DNA of 64,000 bases from positions 842,365 through 906,364 of the forward strand of contig NZ_LT732540.1 of the NCBI RefSeq assembly GCF_900155635.1. Reading direction: 5' to 3'. Source of the stretch: Olsenella urininfantis. Lineage in GTDB: Bacteria > Actinomycetota > Coriobacteriia > Coriobacteriales > Atopobiaceae. A program made the translations under genes and the position numbers. Of this stretch, positions 1 through 7,776 are shown in pieces; positions within the stretch are counted from its first letter, which is position 1, and every line of letters begins with the position of its first letter. A model generated the notes under the pieces. That model ran no database searches, had not been told where the DNA came from, and saw only the letters and a program-made list of their open reading frames with translations.

Positions 1-546
1 AGACGCGCTCTGCATGAGGGCGTTAATCAGGAGGATGAGCGCTATGGCAGAGAGGGCCAGCAGGCCGCACCTCCAGTCCATGGCCCAGAACATGAGGGCC
101 ATGATGCAGGAGAGGACCATGCCCGATATGACGGACGAGTAGACGAGACCTCCGATGTTCTGCACGTCATCCAGGGTGTTCGTCATGGTGCTCGCCATCT
201 CGCCCAGGCTGCTCGAGTTGAAGTAGCCCATGGGGAGGTAGCGCATCCGGTCTCCTATGGCGGAGCGCTTTTCGGCACACATGGAGTAGTTGCCGTCACA
301 GAAGTTCTCGCTCTTGAAGTGTGCCGTGACGAAGCTCCCTCCTATGGAGAGCAGCATGACCGCCAGGGAGGAGAGCGCCGTATGCGCGCCCGCGGCCCCG
401 TTTGCGACATCGGCAAGCACTATTGCCAGGGCCCATATCTGCACCGACTCGAAGAAGGAGTTTGCAATGGACCACGCCATGCCCCGAGTGAGCTTTTTGG
501 AGCTCTTACCGCCGAACTCGAAGTACTTGCGTATGGTAGAGACCAT
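1..546 (-). CDS. ABC transporter transmembrane/ATPase protein, partial (C-terminal part beyond window)
   Basis: This frame runs off the left edge; about 182 codons are visible from an ATG at 546. The visible part is the N-terminal half of an ABC exporter-fold membrane domain: a cytoplasmic start (MVSTIRKYFEFGGKSSKKL), then hydrophobic helices and the coupling-region pattern YLPMGYFNSSSLGEMASTMT that typifies MdlB/YbtP-Q type half-transporters. The ATPase domain would lie outside the window. Its start codon lies 3 bases after the stop of the 593-residue ABC gene upstream, so the two are co-transcribed and probably form a heterodimer. Substrate is unknown; siderophore/iron or drug transport are both plausible. 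Confidence 0.85.
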   Translation of the reverse strand, partial: MVSTIRKYFEFGGKSSKKLTRGMAWSIANSFFESVQIWALAIVLADVANGAAGAHTALSSLAVMLLSIGGSFVTAHFKSENFCDGNYSMCAEKRSAIGDRMRYLPMGYFNSSSLGEMASTMTNTLDDVQNIGGLVYSSVISGMVLSCIMALMFWAMDWRCGLLALSAIALILLINALMQSAS

Positions 547-549
547 GTC

Positions 550-2331
550 CTATCCCCTCTCGATGTCGACGGAACCAGATTCGTCACGAGCCCCCATGTG
601 CGCGTGATACATGTCGCGATAGAGCTCGCAGGCTGACATCAGCTCGGAATGCGTGCCACTGGCCTCGATGCGCCCGTCCCTCACGACGACGATGCGGTCC
701 GCGTCGACGACGGTCGAAAGCCTGTGGGCGATGACGACGAGCGTCTTGCCGGCAACGAGGCGGGAGACGGCGGCCTCGACCTGCGCCTCGCTCTCCGGGT
801 CCGTGTAGGCGGTCGCCTCGTCCAGGATGACGATCGGGCTGTCGTGAAGCATCGCACGCGCGATGGCGATGCGCTGGCGCTCTCCGCCTGACAGATGCCC
901 GCCACCGCCTCCCGCTATCGTCTGATAGCCATTCTCGAGTGACTCGATGAACTCATGGCAGCCGCTTTGGGCGGCGATGCGCATAACCTCCTCGTCACTC
1001 GCGTCGGGACGGCCCATGCGAATGTTTTCCATGATGGTCTCATCAAAGAGGTAGTTGTCCTGGGAGACGTATGCGATGGCATCGCTCAGCTGACGGGCGC
1101 TCAGACTGCTCAGCGGTCTTCCCCCAAGGGACACGCAACCTCCGTCGCAGTCCCAGAATCCCGCTATGAGCCGCGCCAGGGTGGACTTGCCAGACCCGGA
1201 TGGCCCCACCAGCGCGGTGACCTTGCCAGGCTCTATGCTCAGGCTCACATCGTGAAGAACCTCCGTCGCACCATAGGAGAAGCTCACCTTCTCGAGGTCG
1301 ATCCCAGGCACCTGGACGCCCTGCAGGTCCTGCGAGCGGGCCTCGTCGGCGCGGCGCTGCTCCTCCTGGTCGAGGACCTGCGCGATCTGTTCGACGGTCG
1401 TTCCCACCTGGGCCAGGGAGTCCATGAAGCTCATGGCCGCATAGAGCGGCGGGAAGATCGCGAGAGACAGCACGGCCACCAGGACGAAGGTCGCAGGCTC
1501 CAGGCTGCCGGAGGCCAGCAGCAGGCAGCCCACGGGCAGCACGCCCACAAGAGACGCGGGCATGATGGAAAGGCCAAGGTCGGACCAGATCTGGCAGTGG
1601 GCCATCCAGTCTATGAACGAGCGGGCATACCCCCAAACCGCCTTCGAGAACTTCTCGTACGAGCTTGCTGAGCGGCCGAAGGCCTTGATGACCTCGATGC
1701 CATTGACATACTCGATGGCTGCCGACGACATCTCGTTGCCGCTCGTGACGGTACGTCCATACCATTTCTCGTAGTCGCGCATCATCTGGGCAAACGCCAG
1801 CGCGCCCACCGGGATCGTCACGAGCGAGACCAGGGCGAGCCTCCAGTCGAGGCAGAACATGTATCCCAGCACGGCCAACGGCACGAGCAGGTTGCTCGTC
1901 ATCTCGGGAACGGCGTGCGCAAGCGGGGTCTCTATGCCGTCGACCTTCTCCACCATGACCGTTTTGAGCGTGCCCGAGGGCGTGTCCAGCACGTATCCCA
2001 ACGGGACGCGCGTGAGCTTTGCCGCGAGGAGCCGGCGGATGCGAGAGATCGTCTTGAAGGTCGCGACGTGGGAAAGCCCCGTGGACGCATAGTGGAACAA
2101 CAGGTATGCAAGGTAGCACAGGGCGGCAAAAGAGCACCAGCCAACGTAGAACGAGAGATCGTTCAGGCCATCGAGGACCCCCACGACCATGCGACCCGCG
2201 GCGTAATACGGCATGACGCTTGCCGCGACCCCGGCAACAGCCAACACCACCGACGCGAGGTAGTAGCCCCGATATGGTGCTGACCAATCGAGAAGCCGTT
2301 CGGCGGGCGTGCCGCCACCCTCTTTCTTCAT
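550..2331 (-). CDS. ABC transporter, fused permease-ATPase half-transporter
   Basis: 593 residues, full length for a half-size exporter-fold ABC protein. The N-terminal ~330 residues hold about six hydrophobic segments; the ATPase domain follows with Walker A GPSGSGKST (about residue 380), Q-loop VSQDNYLFDET, signature LSGGERQRIAIARAM (about 483), Walker B IVILDEAT and H-loop IAHRLSTV. The ATG at 2331 has a perfect AGGAGG ribosome site (complement of 2338-2343), six bases away. That site is the 3' arm of a hairpin described separately. A second half-transporter follows 3 bases downstream, and a TetR regulator lies upstream on the same strand. Family resemblance is to YbtP/YbtQ-like pairs, but the substrate cannot be read from the sequence. 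Confidence 0.9.
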   Translation of the reverse strand: MKKEGGGTPAERLLDWSAPYRGYYLASVVLAVAGVAASVMPYYAAGRMVVGVLDGLNDLSFYVGWCSFAALCYLAYLLFHYASTGLSHVATFKTISRIRRLLAAKLTRVPLGYVLDTPSGTLKTVMVEKVDGIETPLAHAVPEMTSNLLVPLAVLGYMFCLDWRLALVSLVTIPVGALAFAQMMRDYEKWYGRTVTSGNEMSSAAIEYVNGIEVIKAFGRSASSYEKFSKAVWGYARSFIDWMAHCQIWSDLGLSIMPASLVGVLPVGCLLLASGSLEPATFVLVAVLSLAIFPPLYAAMSFMDSLAQVGTTVEQIAQVLDQEEQRRADEARSQDLQGVQVPGIDLEKVSFSYGATEVLHDVSLSIEPGKVTALVGPSGSGKSTLARLIAGFWDCDGGCVSLGGRPLSSLSARQLSDAIAYVSQDNYLFDETIMENIRMGRPDASDEEVMRIAAQSGCHEFIESLENGYQTIAGGGGGHLSGGERQRIAIARAMLHDSPIVILDEATAYTDPESEAQVEAAVSRLVAGKTLVVIAHRLSTVVDADRIVVVRDGRIEASGTHSELMSACELYRDMYHAHMGARDESGSVDIERG

Positions 2332-2337
2332 GTGAAA

Positions 2338-2399
2338 CCTCCTAGAGTAAAGTTAGCCTTAGCTTTCTCTAGGAGGTTATAACAATGTTATAACCTCCT
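2338..2399 (-). promoter_or_regulatory. Two mutually exclusive leader hairpins controlling the ABC operon ribosome site
   Basis: Two perfect inverted repeats overlap here. Repeat A pairs 2371-2383 with 2387-2399 (13 bp, 3-base loop). Repeat B pairs 2338-2347 with 2367-2376 (10 bp, 19-base loop). They share 2371-2376, which in the minus-strand transcript reads CCUCCU, an anti-Shine-Dalgarno. In hairpin B it pairs with the AGGAGG ribosome site of the ABC gene; in hairpin A it pairs with an upstream AGGAGG copy and leaves the ribosome site free. The repeats could also be DNA operators for the adjacent TetR protein. The pairing is seen; the switch function is inferred. Confidence 0.7.
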
Positions 2400-2449
2400 G
2401 ACAAGAGTTAGATGAAGATAAATCTACGGGTGGCATCTGAAGGCAGGTG

Positions 2450-3085
2450 CTAGGAGAACATGCCGCGTGCGCCCTCATGGAAGAAGCAGCCATAGGCATA
2501 GACGAAGCTCTGGGCTTCTCTGCGGCTCAGGCCGAGCACTATGGGCTGAAAGATTCCTTGAATGAATTGATTCACAATATAATCGAGGAGGACATGGCTC
2601 TGCCCCTCGTAGGCATCGTCATGAGCATGGACGGTGCGCTCGTATTCGATGGTGCTCATGAGCTCGAGCTCCATCAGGCGGTCCTTGTAGTGCTCCCAGG
2701 ACGTACCCGACGAGCACGTGCAGATGAGGCGAAAGCAGTCGTAGTTGTCATACATGAAGTCAACGAGGCGGGCCATGGAGACACGCTCGAACTCGCCCAT
2801 CGCATCCCAGCCCCGCTGCTCCTTGGGAAGCAGGGAGAATTCGGCAATGATTTGCTCGTAAAGCTCGACAAGGCCATCACCGGCGGCACTGACCACGGCA
2901 TCGAACAGGTCCTCCTTCGAGTGGAAGTTGCCGTAGATTGCGCCCGTGGTGAGTCCCGCGTCATGGGCTATCGCGCGCAGCGACACGCCCTGAAAGCCGT
3001 GCTCGAGAAACGCCGACCTGGCGGCATCCAAAATGGCACTGCGAGAATCGCGTGACGGGGTTCGAGCTGCTTTCACCTGTGACAC
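2450..3085 (-). CDS. TetR/AcrR family transcriptional regulator
   Basis: 211 residues from the GTG at 3085, which has a GAGGG ribosome site seven bases upstream. A longer frame from a GTG at 3118 lacks one. The N-terminal helix-turn-helix is typical of TetR: SRSAILDAARSAFLEHGF, then VSLRAIAHDAGLTTGAIYGN and FHSKEDLFDAVV. The C-terminal ligand domain is not recognisable by family. The gene ends 118 bases before the ABC transporter pair on the same strand, and the palindromic leader between them is the obvious candidate target. Likely a local repressor of transport, possibly autoregulated. Confidence 0.85.
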   Translation of the reverse strand: MSQVKAARTPSRDSRSAILDAARSAFLEHGFQGVSLRAIAHDAGLTTGAIYGNFHSKEDLFDAVVSAAGDGLVELYEQIIAEFSLLPKEQRGWDAMGEFERVSMARLVDFMYDNYDCFRLICTCSSGTSWEHYKDRLMELELMSTIEYERTVHAHDDAYEGQSHVLLDYIVNQFIQGIFQPIVLGLSRREAQSFVYAYGCFFHEGARGMFS

Positions 3086-3151
3086 GGACTGCCCTCTTGA
3101 GATGTTGCTTATATCCACGAAATTCTATCATGGAGACAAAGAAAAAGGTAC

Positions 3152-4228
3152 TTAGAAAGCCTCATTATATCTGCGCAGCTTCGGCACGCGCCAGGCCCTT
3201 GGCACCTTGAGCTCCTCGAAGACCCTGAGTGCATAGCGATCGGTCATCCCCGCCACGTAGTCGGCAACCTGCACATCGGGACGATCTTCGCTTGAGCGTC
3301 GGTACTCGTCTGGTATCTCGTCGATATGACTCACGAAGTAGTCGAAGAGCTCCTCTATCATGCGGTCGGCCTTGGGCTCCTCGTACTTGGCGTCTCCTTT
3401 TGTGTAGAGGTGATCGAAGAGAAAGGACCTGAGCTCGCTCAAAGCCCTCCAGACGCCCTCGGACATGAGGATGTCGTCTCTCCCGGAGCTTGCGAAGACG
3501 AGGTCCTGAACCATGGTGCTGATCCTGTCGGAGGAGCTGCGACCGAGCACCGAGCAGGGCCCACTGGGAAGGTCTTCCTCGCTGAGCAGCCCCGCACGCT
3601 CGGCGTCGTCTATGTCGTGGCACACGTAGGCGATCCTGTCCGCCTTTGCCACCACTCTCCCCTCGAGCGTCATCGCCCTCAGGCTTCCTCGGTGGCAACG
3701 GATGCCATCCAAGACCTCGTGGCAGAGGTTGAGACCCCTGCCCTGCCGCTCGAGCACCTCGAGTATGCGCACGCTCTGCTCGTTGTGGGAGAAGAGACGG
3801 AGTCCCTCCTCGCTTGCGGGGTCAACCTTTCTGTAACGCGAGATGGCGCGCGAGAGGGCTCGCTCCCCCACATGCCCAAAGGGAGTGTGTCCCAGGTCGT
3901 GCCCAAGCGCTATCGCCTCGGTGAGGTCCTCGTTGAGGCCAAGGGGACGAGCGATGTCGCGGGCGATCTGGGCGACCTCCAGGGTGTGCGTCAGGCGAGT
4001 GCGGTAGTGGTCTCCCTCCGGCGCAAGGAAGACCTGGGTCTTGTTCGCGAGCCTACGGAAGCTCTTGCTGTGCAGGACGCGATCCCTGTCGCATTGGAAG
4101 CAGCCGCGCAGCGCATCGGGCTCTTCGGGCACGCGCCTGCCCAGGCTCCGGTCGCTGAAGCAGGCATATGGGCTCAGAGTCTCATGCTCCCTGCGCTCAA
4201 GTTCCTCACGCACGATCGCCTTGCCCAT
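3152..4228 (-). CDS. dgt: dGTPase-like HD-domain deoxynucleoside triphosphohydrolase
   Basis: 358 residues, the usual length for the short bacterial Dgt-like family, which hydrolyses dNTPs to deoxynucleoside and triphosphate. Seen motifs: the N-terminal RDRVLHSKSFRRLANKTQVF block, the metal-binding region with HTLEVAQIARDIA followed by EAIALGHDLGHTPFGHVGE (the HD pair), and the downstream KADRIAYVCHDIDDAE metal/substrate segment. The ATG at 4228 follows a GGGAGG ribosome site. That site is the 3' arm of a perfect 10-bp hairpin (4233-4242 with 4249-4258). The gene lies downstream of ppdK on the same strand, beyond an intrinsic terminator. Confidence 0.9.
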   Translation of the reverse strand: MGKAIVREELERREHETLSPYACFSDRSLGRRVPEEPDALRGCFQCDRDRVLHSKSFRRLANKTQVFLAPEGDHYRTRLTHTLEVAQIARDIARPLGLNEDLTEAIALGHDLGHTPFGHVGERALSRAISRYRKVDPASEEGLRLFSHNEQSVRILEVLERQGRGLNLCHEVLDGIRCHRGSLRAMTLEGRVVAKADRIAYVCHDIDDAERAGLLSEEDLPSGPCSVLGRSSSDRISTMVQDLVFASSGRDDILMSEGVWRALSELRSFLFDHLYTKGDAKYEEPKADRMIEELFDYFVSHIDEIPDEYRRSSEDRPDVQVADYVAGMTDRYALRVFEELKVPRAWRVPKLRRYNEAF

Positions 4229-4232
4229 GCAT

Positions 4233-4258
4233 CCTCCCTCTCTAAAAAGAGAGGGAGG
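4233..4258 (-). promoter_or_regulatory. Hairpin sequestering the dgt ribosome site, overlapping the ppdK terminator
   Basis: 4233-4242 and 4249-4258 are perfectly complementary over 10 bp with a six-base loop. In the minus-strand transcript the 3' arm contains GGGAGG, the only good ribosome site for dgt. The 5' arm (4251-4258) is also the 3' arm of the ppdK terminator, and the loop is the terminator U-tract. The two structures cannot form together in one transcript. A role in limiting dgt translation on read-through RNA is inferred. Confidence 0.55.
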
Positions 4259-4279
4259 GACCCCTGGGGCCCCTCCCTC
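4244..4279 (-). terminator. Intrinsic terminator of ppdK
   Basis: A GC-rich stem pairs 4251-4259 with 4271-4279, extended by an inner CCCC/GGGG helix. On the minus strand it is followed by five Us (complement of 4244-4248). It begins 27 bases after the ppdK stop, the expected place for a rho-independent terminator. Confidence 0.85.
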
Positions 4280-4305
4280 GTCTAGACAATCAGCCCAAGC
4301 ATGAG

Positions 4306-7068
4306 CTAGGCGAGCTTCTTGGCACCGCCGTTGGACCTGATCTTGGCCTGCGCTCCAGCCAAGCGCGCGATGGGCACGCGGTAAGGGGAGCAGGAGACGT
4401 AGTCAAGGCCGAGGTCATAGTACATCTGGATGGAATCGGGATCTCCGCCCGTCTCGCCGCAGACGCCGCAGACGATGGTGGCGTTGGCCTTATGGCCACC
4501 CTGAACACCCAGCTCGACAAGCTTGGCAACGCCCGCGTCAAGGGTCTCGAAGGGGTTGGTCTTAAGAAGCTTCTTGTTGAGGTACTGCGGAATGAAGGCG
4601 CTCTCGACGTCGTCGCGGGAGAAGCCGAAGGTGGTCTGCGTGAGGTCGTTCGTGCCAAACGAGAAGAAGTCGGCGAACTTACCAATCTCATCGGCGGTCA
4701 CGGCGGCGCGCGGGAGCTCGATCATGCAGCCGATGGGAATGTTGAGCTCGACGCCCTCGGACTCTGCGACGGACCGGATGACGTCCTCAATCTGCTCGCG
4801 AACGAGCATGAGCTCCTCGACGGAGGAGATCAGGGGAACCATGATCTCAGGCTTAGGGTTGAGGCCCTGCTTCTTCAGGGTGGCGGCAGCGCTGGCGATC
4901 GCGCGGACCTGCATGTCGTTGAGCTCGGGGTAGACGATGCCAAGGCGGCAGCCGCGCAGGCCGAGCATGGGGTTTGCCTCCTGGAAGGAGTCAAGCCTGG
5001 CAAGACGATCGCGCATCGCCTTCAGCTGCACCTCGTTCTCGCCGCGACCTTCGGCGTGGGCGATCTCTACGGCAAGCTCGCGGGGGTCGTCGAGGAACTC
5101 GTGCAGAGGGGGGTCAAGCAGGCGGACGATGACGTTCTTGCCGTCCATGGCCTTGAACATGCCCTCGAAGTCGCCCGTCTGTGCCTTGAGAAGCTGGCCT
5201 AGCGCCTGCTGCTTCTGGCCGTCGCTGTCGGCGAGGATGAACGACTGGATGATCTGCTTGCGCTCGCCCAGGAACATGTGCTCGGTGCGGTCGAGGCCAA
5301 TGCCCTCTGCGCCAAAGTCGACGGACAGCTGCGCGTCCTCGGGGTTGTCCGCGTTGGTGCGAACGCCGAAGATGCGGCCACGAGACGCGTCGCGGCGGAC
5401 GTCGTCGGCCCACTCGAGAATGACCTCGAGGTCGCCGGTGAGCTCGGGACGGGTCAGGGGAACCGCACCCAGGATGATGTCGCCCGTGGTGCCGTTGATG
5501 GAGATGATGTCCCCCTCGTGCAGGACGACGTTGGTTCCGGAGACGACGACCTCCTTGGCCTTTGCATCGATCTTGAGCGCCTCGGCACCGCAGACGCAGG
5601 GGGCGCCCATGCCGCGGGCGATGACGGCCGCGTGAGAGGTCTTTCCGCCATGAGAGGTGAGGATGCCCTCGGCGGCAACCATGCCCTTGAGGTCGTCGGG
5701 CGTGGTCTCCCAGCGCACGAGGATGCAGGGCTTCTCGATGTTGGAGTAGCGAACTGCGGCGTCCGAGGAGAAGACCACGGCGCCCACCGCGGCACCAGGG
5801 CTGGCGTTCATGCCCTTGGCTATGACGTTGAGCTTCGCCTTGGGGTCAAACTGCGGGTGCAGGAGCTGGTCAAGCTGGTCGGGGGCGACGCGCAGGAGCG
5901 CCTCCTCCTTGGAGATACGCCCCTCGTCGACCATCTGCATGGCAACCTTGAGCGCGGAGAGCGCCGTGCGCTTGCCCACGCGGGTCTGGAGCATCCAGAG
6001 CTTGCCCTGCTCGATGGTGAACTCTATGTCCATCATGTCGGCATAGTGGTCCTCGAGAATCTCGAAGACGTGGAAGAGCTGCTCGCCAGCCTCCTTGAGG
6101 GCAGGGATCTTGACGAGGTCGGCGATGGGCTCGGTGTTGCGGATGCCCGCGACGACGTCCTCGCCCTGGGCGTTCACGAGGAAGTCACCGTAGCGCTCGT
6201 TGGTTCCGTCTGCGGGGTTGCGGGTGAAGGCAACGCCGGTCGCGGAGGTCTCGCCCTTGTTGCCAAAGACCATGACCTGGACGTTGACGGCAGTTCCCAG
6301 GGAGTCGTCGATCTTGTTCTGCTTGCGGTAGAGAATGGCGCGCTCGGTGTTCCAGGAACCGAAAACGGCCTGCTCGGCAAGACGAAGCTGCAGGTAGGGA
6401 TCGTCGGGGAAGGATGCGATGCCGTTGGGGGCAACCTCGGGGTGGGCCTGGGAGTCAACGTTCTTGGCAAAGATCGCCTTGAAGGTCTCGGTCAGTTCCT
6501 TGAGGTCCTCGGCGGAGAGGTCGGTGTCGAGCTTGACGCCCTTCTCCTCCTTCTTGGCGTTGATGGCGTCCTCGAAGAGGTCGCCGTCGACACCCATAAC
6601 GACGTTGGAGAACATCTGGACGAAGCGGCGGTAGGAGTCCCATGCGAAGCGCTCGTTGCCGGTCTGGGCGATGAGGCCCTGAACGGAGTCGTCGTTAAGG
6701 CCGAGGTTGAGGACGGTGTCCATCATGCCAGGCATGGAGAAGGGGGCGCCGGAGCGCACGGAGACGAGCAGGGGGTCTTCCTTGTCACCCAGCTTCTTGC
6801 CCATGCGCTTCTCGAGGTCTGCGCGATACTCGTCGATCTCGTCGAGCACGCCCGCGGGCCACACGTTGTTCTTGGAGTAGGCAACGCAGGTCTGGCAGGT
6901 GATGGAGAATCCCGGAGGAACGGGCAGGCCGATATTTGCCATCTCGGCAAGGTTTGCGCCCTTGCCGCCCGTGATCCACTTCGCCTCCTCTACGCTATTG
7001 CCAGCGACCTCGGTGACGTTGTTGCCGTTTTCGTCTGTGCCGAAACGGTAGACGTGCTTTTCAGCCAT
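4306..7068 (-). CDS. ppdK: Pyruvate, phosphate dikinase
   Basis: 920 residues; interconverts pyruvate + ATP + Pi and PEP + AMP + PPi. The N-terminal nucleotide domain begins GGKGANLAEMANIGLPVPPG. The swivelling phospho-His domain carries GGKTSHAAVIARGMGAP with catalytic His near residue 479 and the regulatory Thr two positions before it. The C-terminal PEP/pyruvate domain has GCMIELPRAAVTADEIG, FFSFGTNDLTQTTFG and the catalytic Cys near 870 in CGVCGETGGDP. The ATG at 7068 (MAEKHVYRFG) is preferred because homology begins there. An in-frame TTG at 7206 would add 46 residues without family similarity. A PPDK regulatory-type protein lies just upstream. In anaerobes PPDK can run either glycolytically (PPi-saving) or gluconeogenically. 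Confidence 0.96.
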   Translation of the reverse strand: MAEKHVYRFGTDENGNNVTEVAGNSVEEAKWITGGKGANLAEMANIGLPVPPGFSITCQTCVAYSKNNVWPAGVLDEIDEYRADLEKRMGKKLGDKEDPLLVSVRSGAPFSMPGMMDTVLNLGLNDDSVQGLIAQTGNERFAWDSYRRFVQMFSNVVMGVDGDLFEDAINAKKEEKGVKLDTDLSAEDLKELTETFKAIFAKNVDSQAHPEVAPNGIASFPDDPYLQLRLAEQAVFGSWNTERAILYRKQNKIDDSLGTAVNVQVMVFGNKGETSATGVAFTRNPADGTNERYGDFLVNAQGEDVVAGIRNTEPIADLVKIPALKEAGEQLFHVFEILEDHYADMMDIEFTIEQGKLWMLQTRVGKRTALSALKVAMQMVDEGRISKEEALLRVAPDQLDQLLHPQFDPKAKLNVIAKGMNASPGAAVGAVVFSSDAAVRYSNIEKPCILVRWETTPDDLKGMVAAEGILTSHGGKTSHAAVIARGMGAPCVCGAEALKIDAKAKEVVVSGTNVVLHEGDIISINGTTGDIILGAVPLTRPELTGDLEVILEWADDVRRDASRGRIFGVRTNADNPEDAQLSVDFGAEGIGLDRTEHMFLGERKQIIQSFILADSDGQKQQALGQLLKAQTGDFEGMFKAMDGKNVIVRLLDPPLHEFLDDPRELAVEIAHAEGRGENEVQLKAMRDRLARLDSFQEANPMLGLRGCRLGIVYPELNDMQVRAIASAAATLKKQGLNPKPEIMVPLISSVEELMLVREQIEDVIRSVAESEGVELNIPIGCMIELPRAAVTADEIGKFADFFSFGTNDLTQTTFGFSRDDVESAFIPQYLNKKLLKTNPFETLDAGVAKLVELGVQGGHKANATIVCGVCGETGGDPDSIQMYYDLGLDYVSCSPYRVPIARLAGAQAKIRSNGGAKKLA

Positions 7069-7125
7069 ATGACACCCCTGATCTTCTTTACCGGAGCACG
7101 AGCTCGGGCCCGCGCCATTTGCAAA

Positions 7126-7156
7126 GAACACCTGCCAAGGAACTCGGCAGGTGTTC
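7126..7156 (-). repeat. 11-bp inverted repeat in the ppdK upstream region
   Basis: 7126-7136 and 7146-7156 are perfectly complementary with a nine-base spacer. It lies about 60-90 bases upstream of the ppdK ATG and 150 bases after the regulatory gene. There is no convincing U-tract on the minus strand, so it is more likely an operator or leader hairpin than a terminator. A TATAAA-like -10 (complement near 7174-7179) lies just upstream, which would place the hairpin in the 5' leader. Confidence 0.5.
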
Positions 7157-7302
7157 GCGAGAACAAAGAACATTTTATAGGGCACGCGCCTGTCCGGGCG
7201 CAACATCCGATTAACGGCTGAAATATGCCCGTCAGGTAGTTGCAGCGGTACCTGACAAAATAAATATGTATATACTAGAGAACCTATGCTTGCGCGATAA
7301 GG

Positions 7303-7710
7303 CTACTCGAGGGACTGCACCTGGTTCTTGGCACGATGCCCGGCCTGGTACTTGGGCTCCTCGCCCGTGAGCGTAGATATGACCGTGATGGCAGGCCCCA
7401 GGAGGTCGATGCTGGGGATGCCGCGCTTGTCGAGCTCGCGGCGGATGTCCCTGCGCAGGTTGCGGTCCACGATGGTGTGGAAGACGGCCATGGGGACGTC
7501 CTCGGTCACGTTCTGGTCAAGGTAGTCGCACACCATGCCGACCGAACGCACGTTACCGAGCTGCCTGATCGTGACGATGCCATCGCTGAACTGGTCGGCG
7601 GCAGCCTCCACCACGCTGGTCGCGGTCTTGCCGCGAGCATCCGAGAGAACGAACACGACGGGCGTCACGTTGGCAAAGGGATCCACAACCTCGAGCGAAT
7701 CCTCAGTCAT
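7303..7710 (-). CDS. Truncated PEP synthase/PPDK regulatory protein (DUF299/PDRP N-terminal domain only)
   Basis: 135 residues with a good AAGGAG ribosome site before the ATG at 7710. The sequence matches the N-terminal half of the PpsR/PDRP family: VVFVLSDARGKTATSVVEAA, then a block ending RRELDKRGIPSIDLLGPA and LTGEEPKYQAG. Full members are about 270 residues and carry a P-loop kinase/phosphotransferase domain after this point; here the frame stops and the ppdK leader follows. No continuation exists in other frames. The position next to ppdK supports a role in PPDK control, but the catalytic half that (de)phosphorylates the Thr beside the PPDK catalytic His is missing. It may be a binding-only remnant, or may pair with another protein. 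Confidence 0.75.
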   Translation of the reverse strand: MTEDSLEVVDPFANVTPVVFVLSDARGKTATSVVEAAADQFSDGIVTIRQLGNVRSVGMVCDYLDQNVTEDVPMAVFHTIVDRNLRRDIRRELDKRGIPSIDLLGPAITVISTLTGEEPKYQAGHRAKNQVQSLE

Positions 7711-7737
7711 ATGCTTCTCCTTCCCATAGGACCGGAT

Positions 7738-7771
7738 GTGGCCCTGCCCAAGATGGTCCCGACAGGGCCAC
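7738..7771 (-). repeat. Intercistronic inverted repeat between glyS and the PDRP-like gene
   Basis: 7738-7746 and 7763-7771 form a perfect 9-bp stem (GTGGCCCTG/CAGGGCCAC) with a 16-base loop. It begins six bases after the glyS stop on the minus strand. There is no U-run after it, so it is at best a weak terminator or an RNA-processing/stability hairpin. Confidence 0.5.
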
Positions 7772-7776
7772 CCCTG

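Noticed and set aside
5278..7221. A 647-codon open frame on the plus strand
   Set aside because: Antisense shadow of ppdK with low-complexity composition; ppdK is supported throughout by catalytic motifs.
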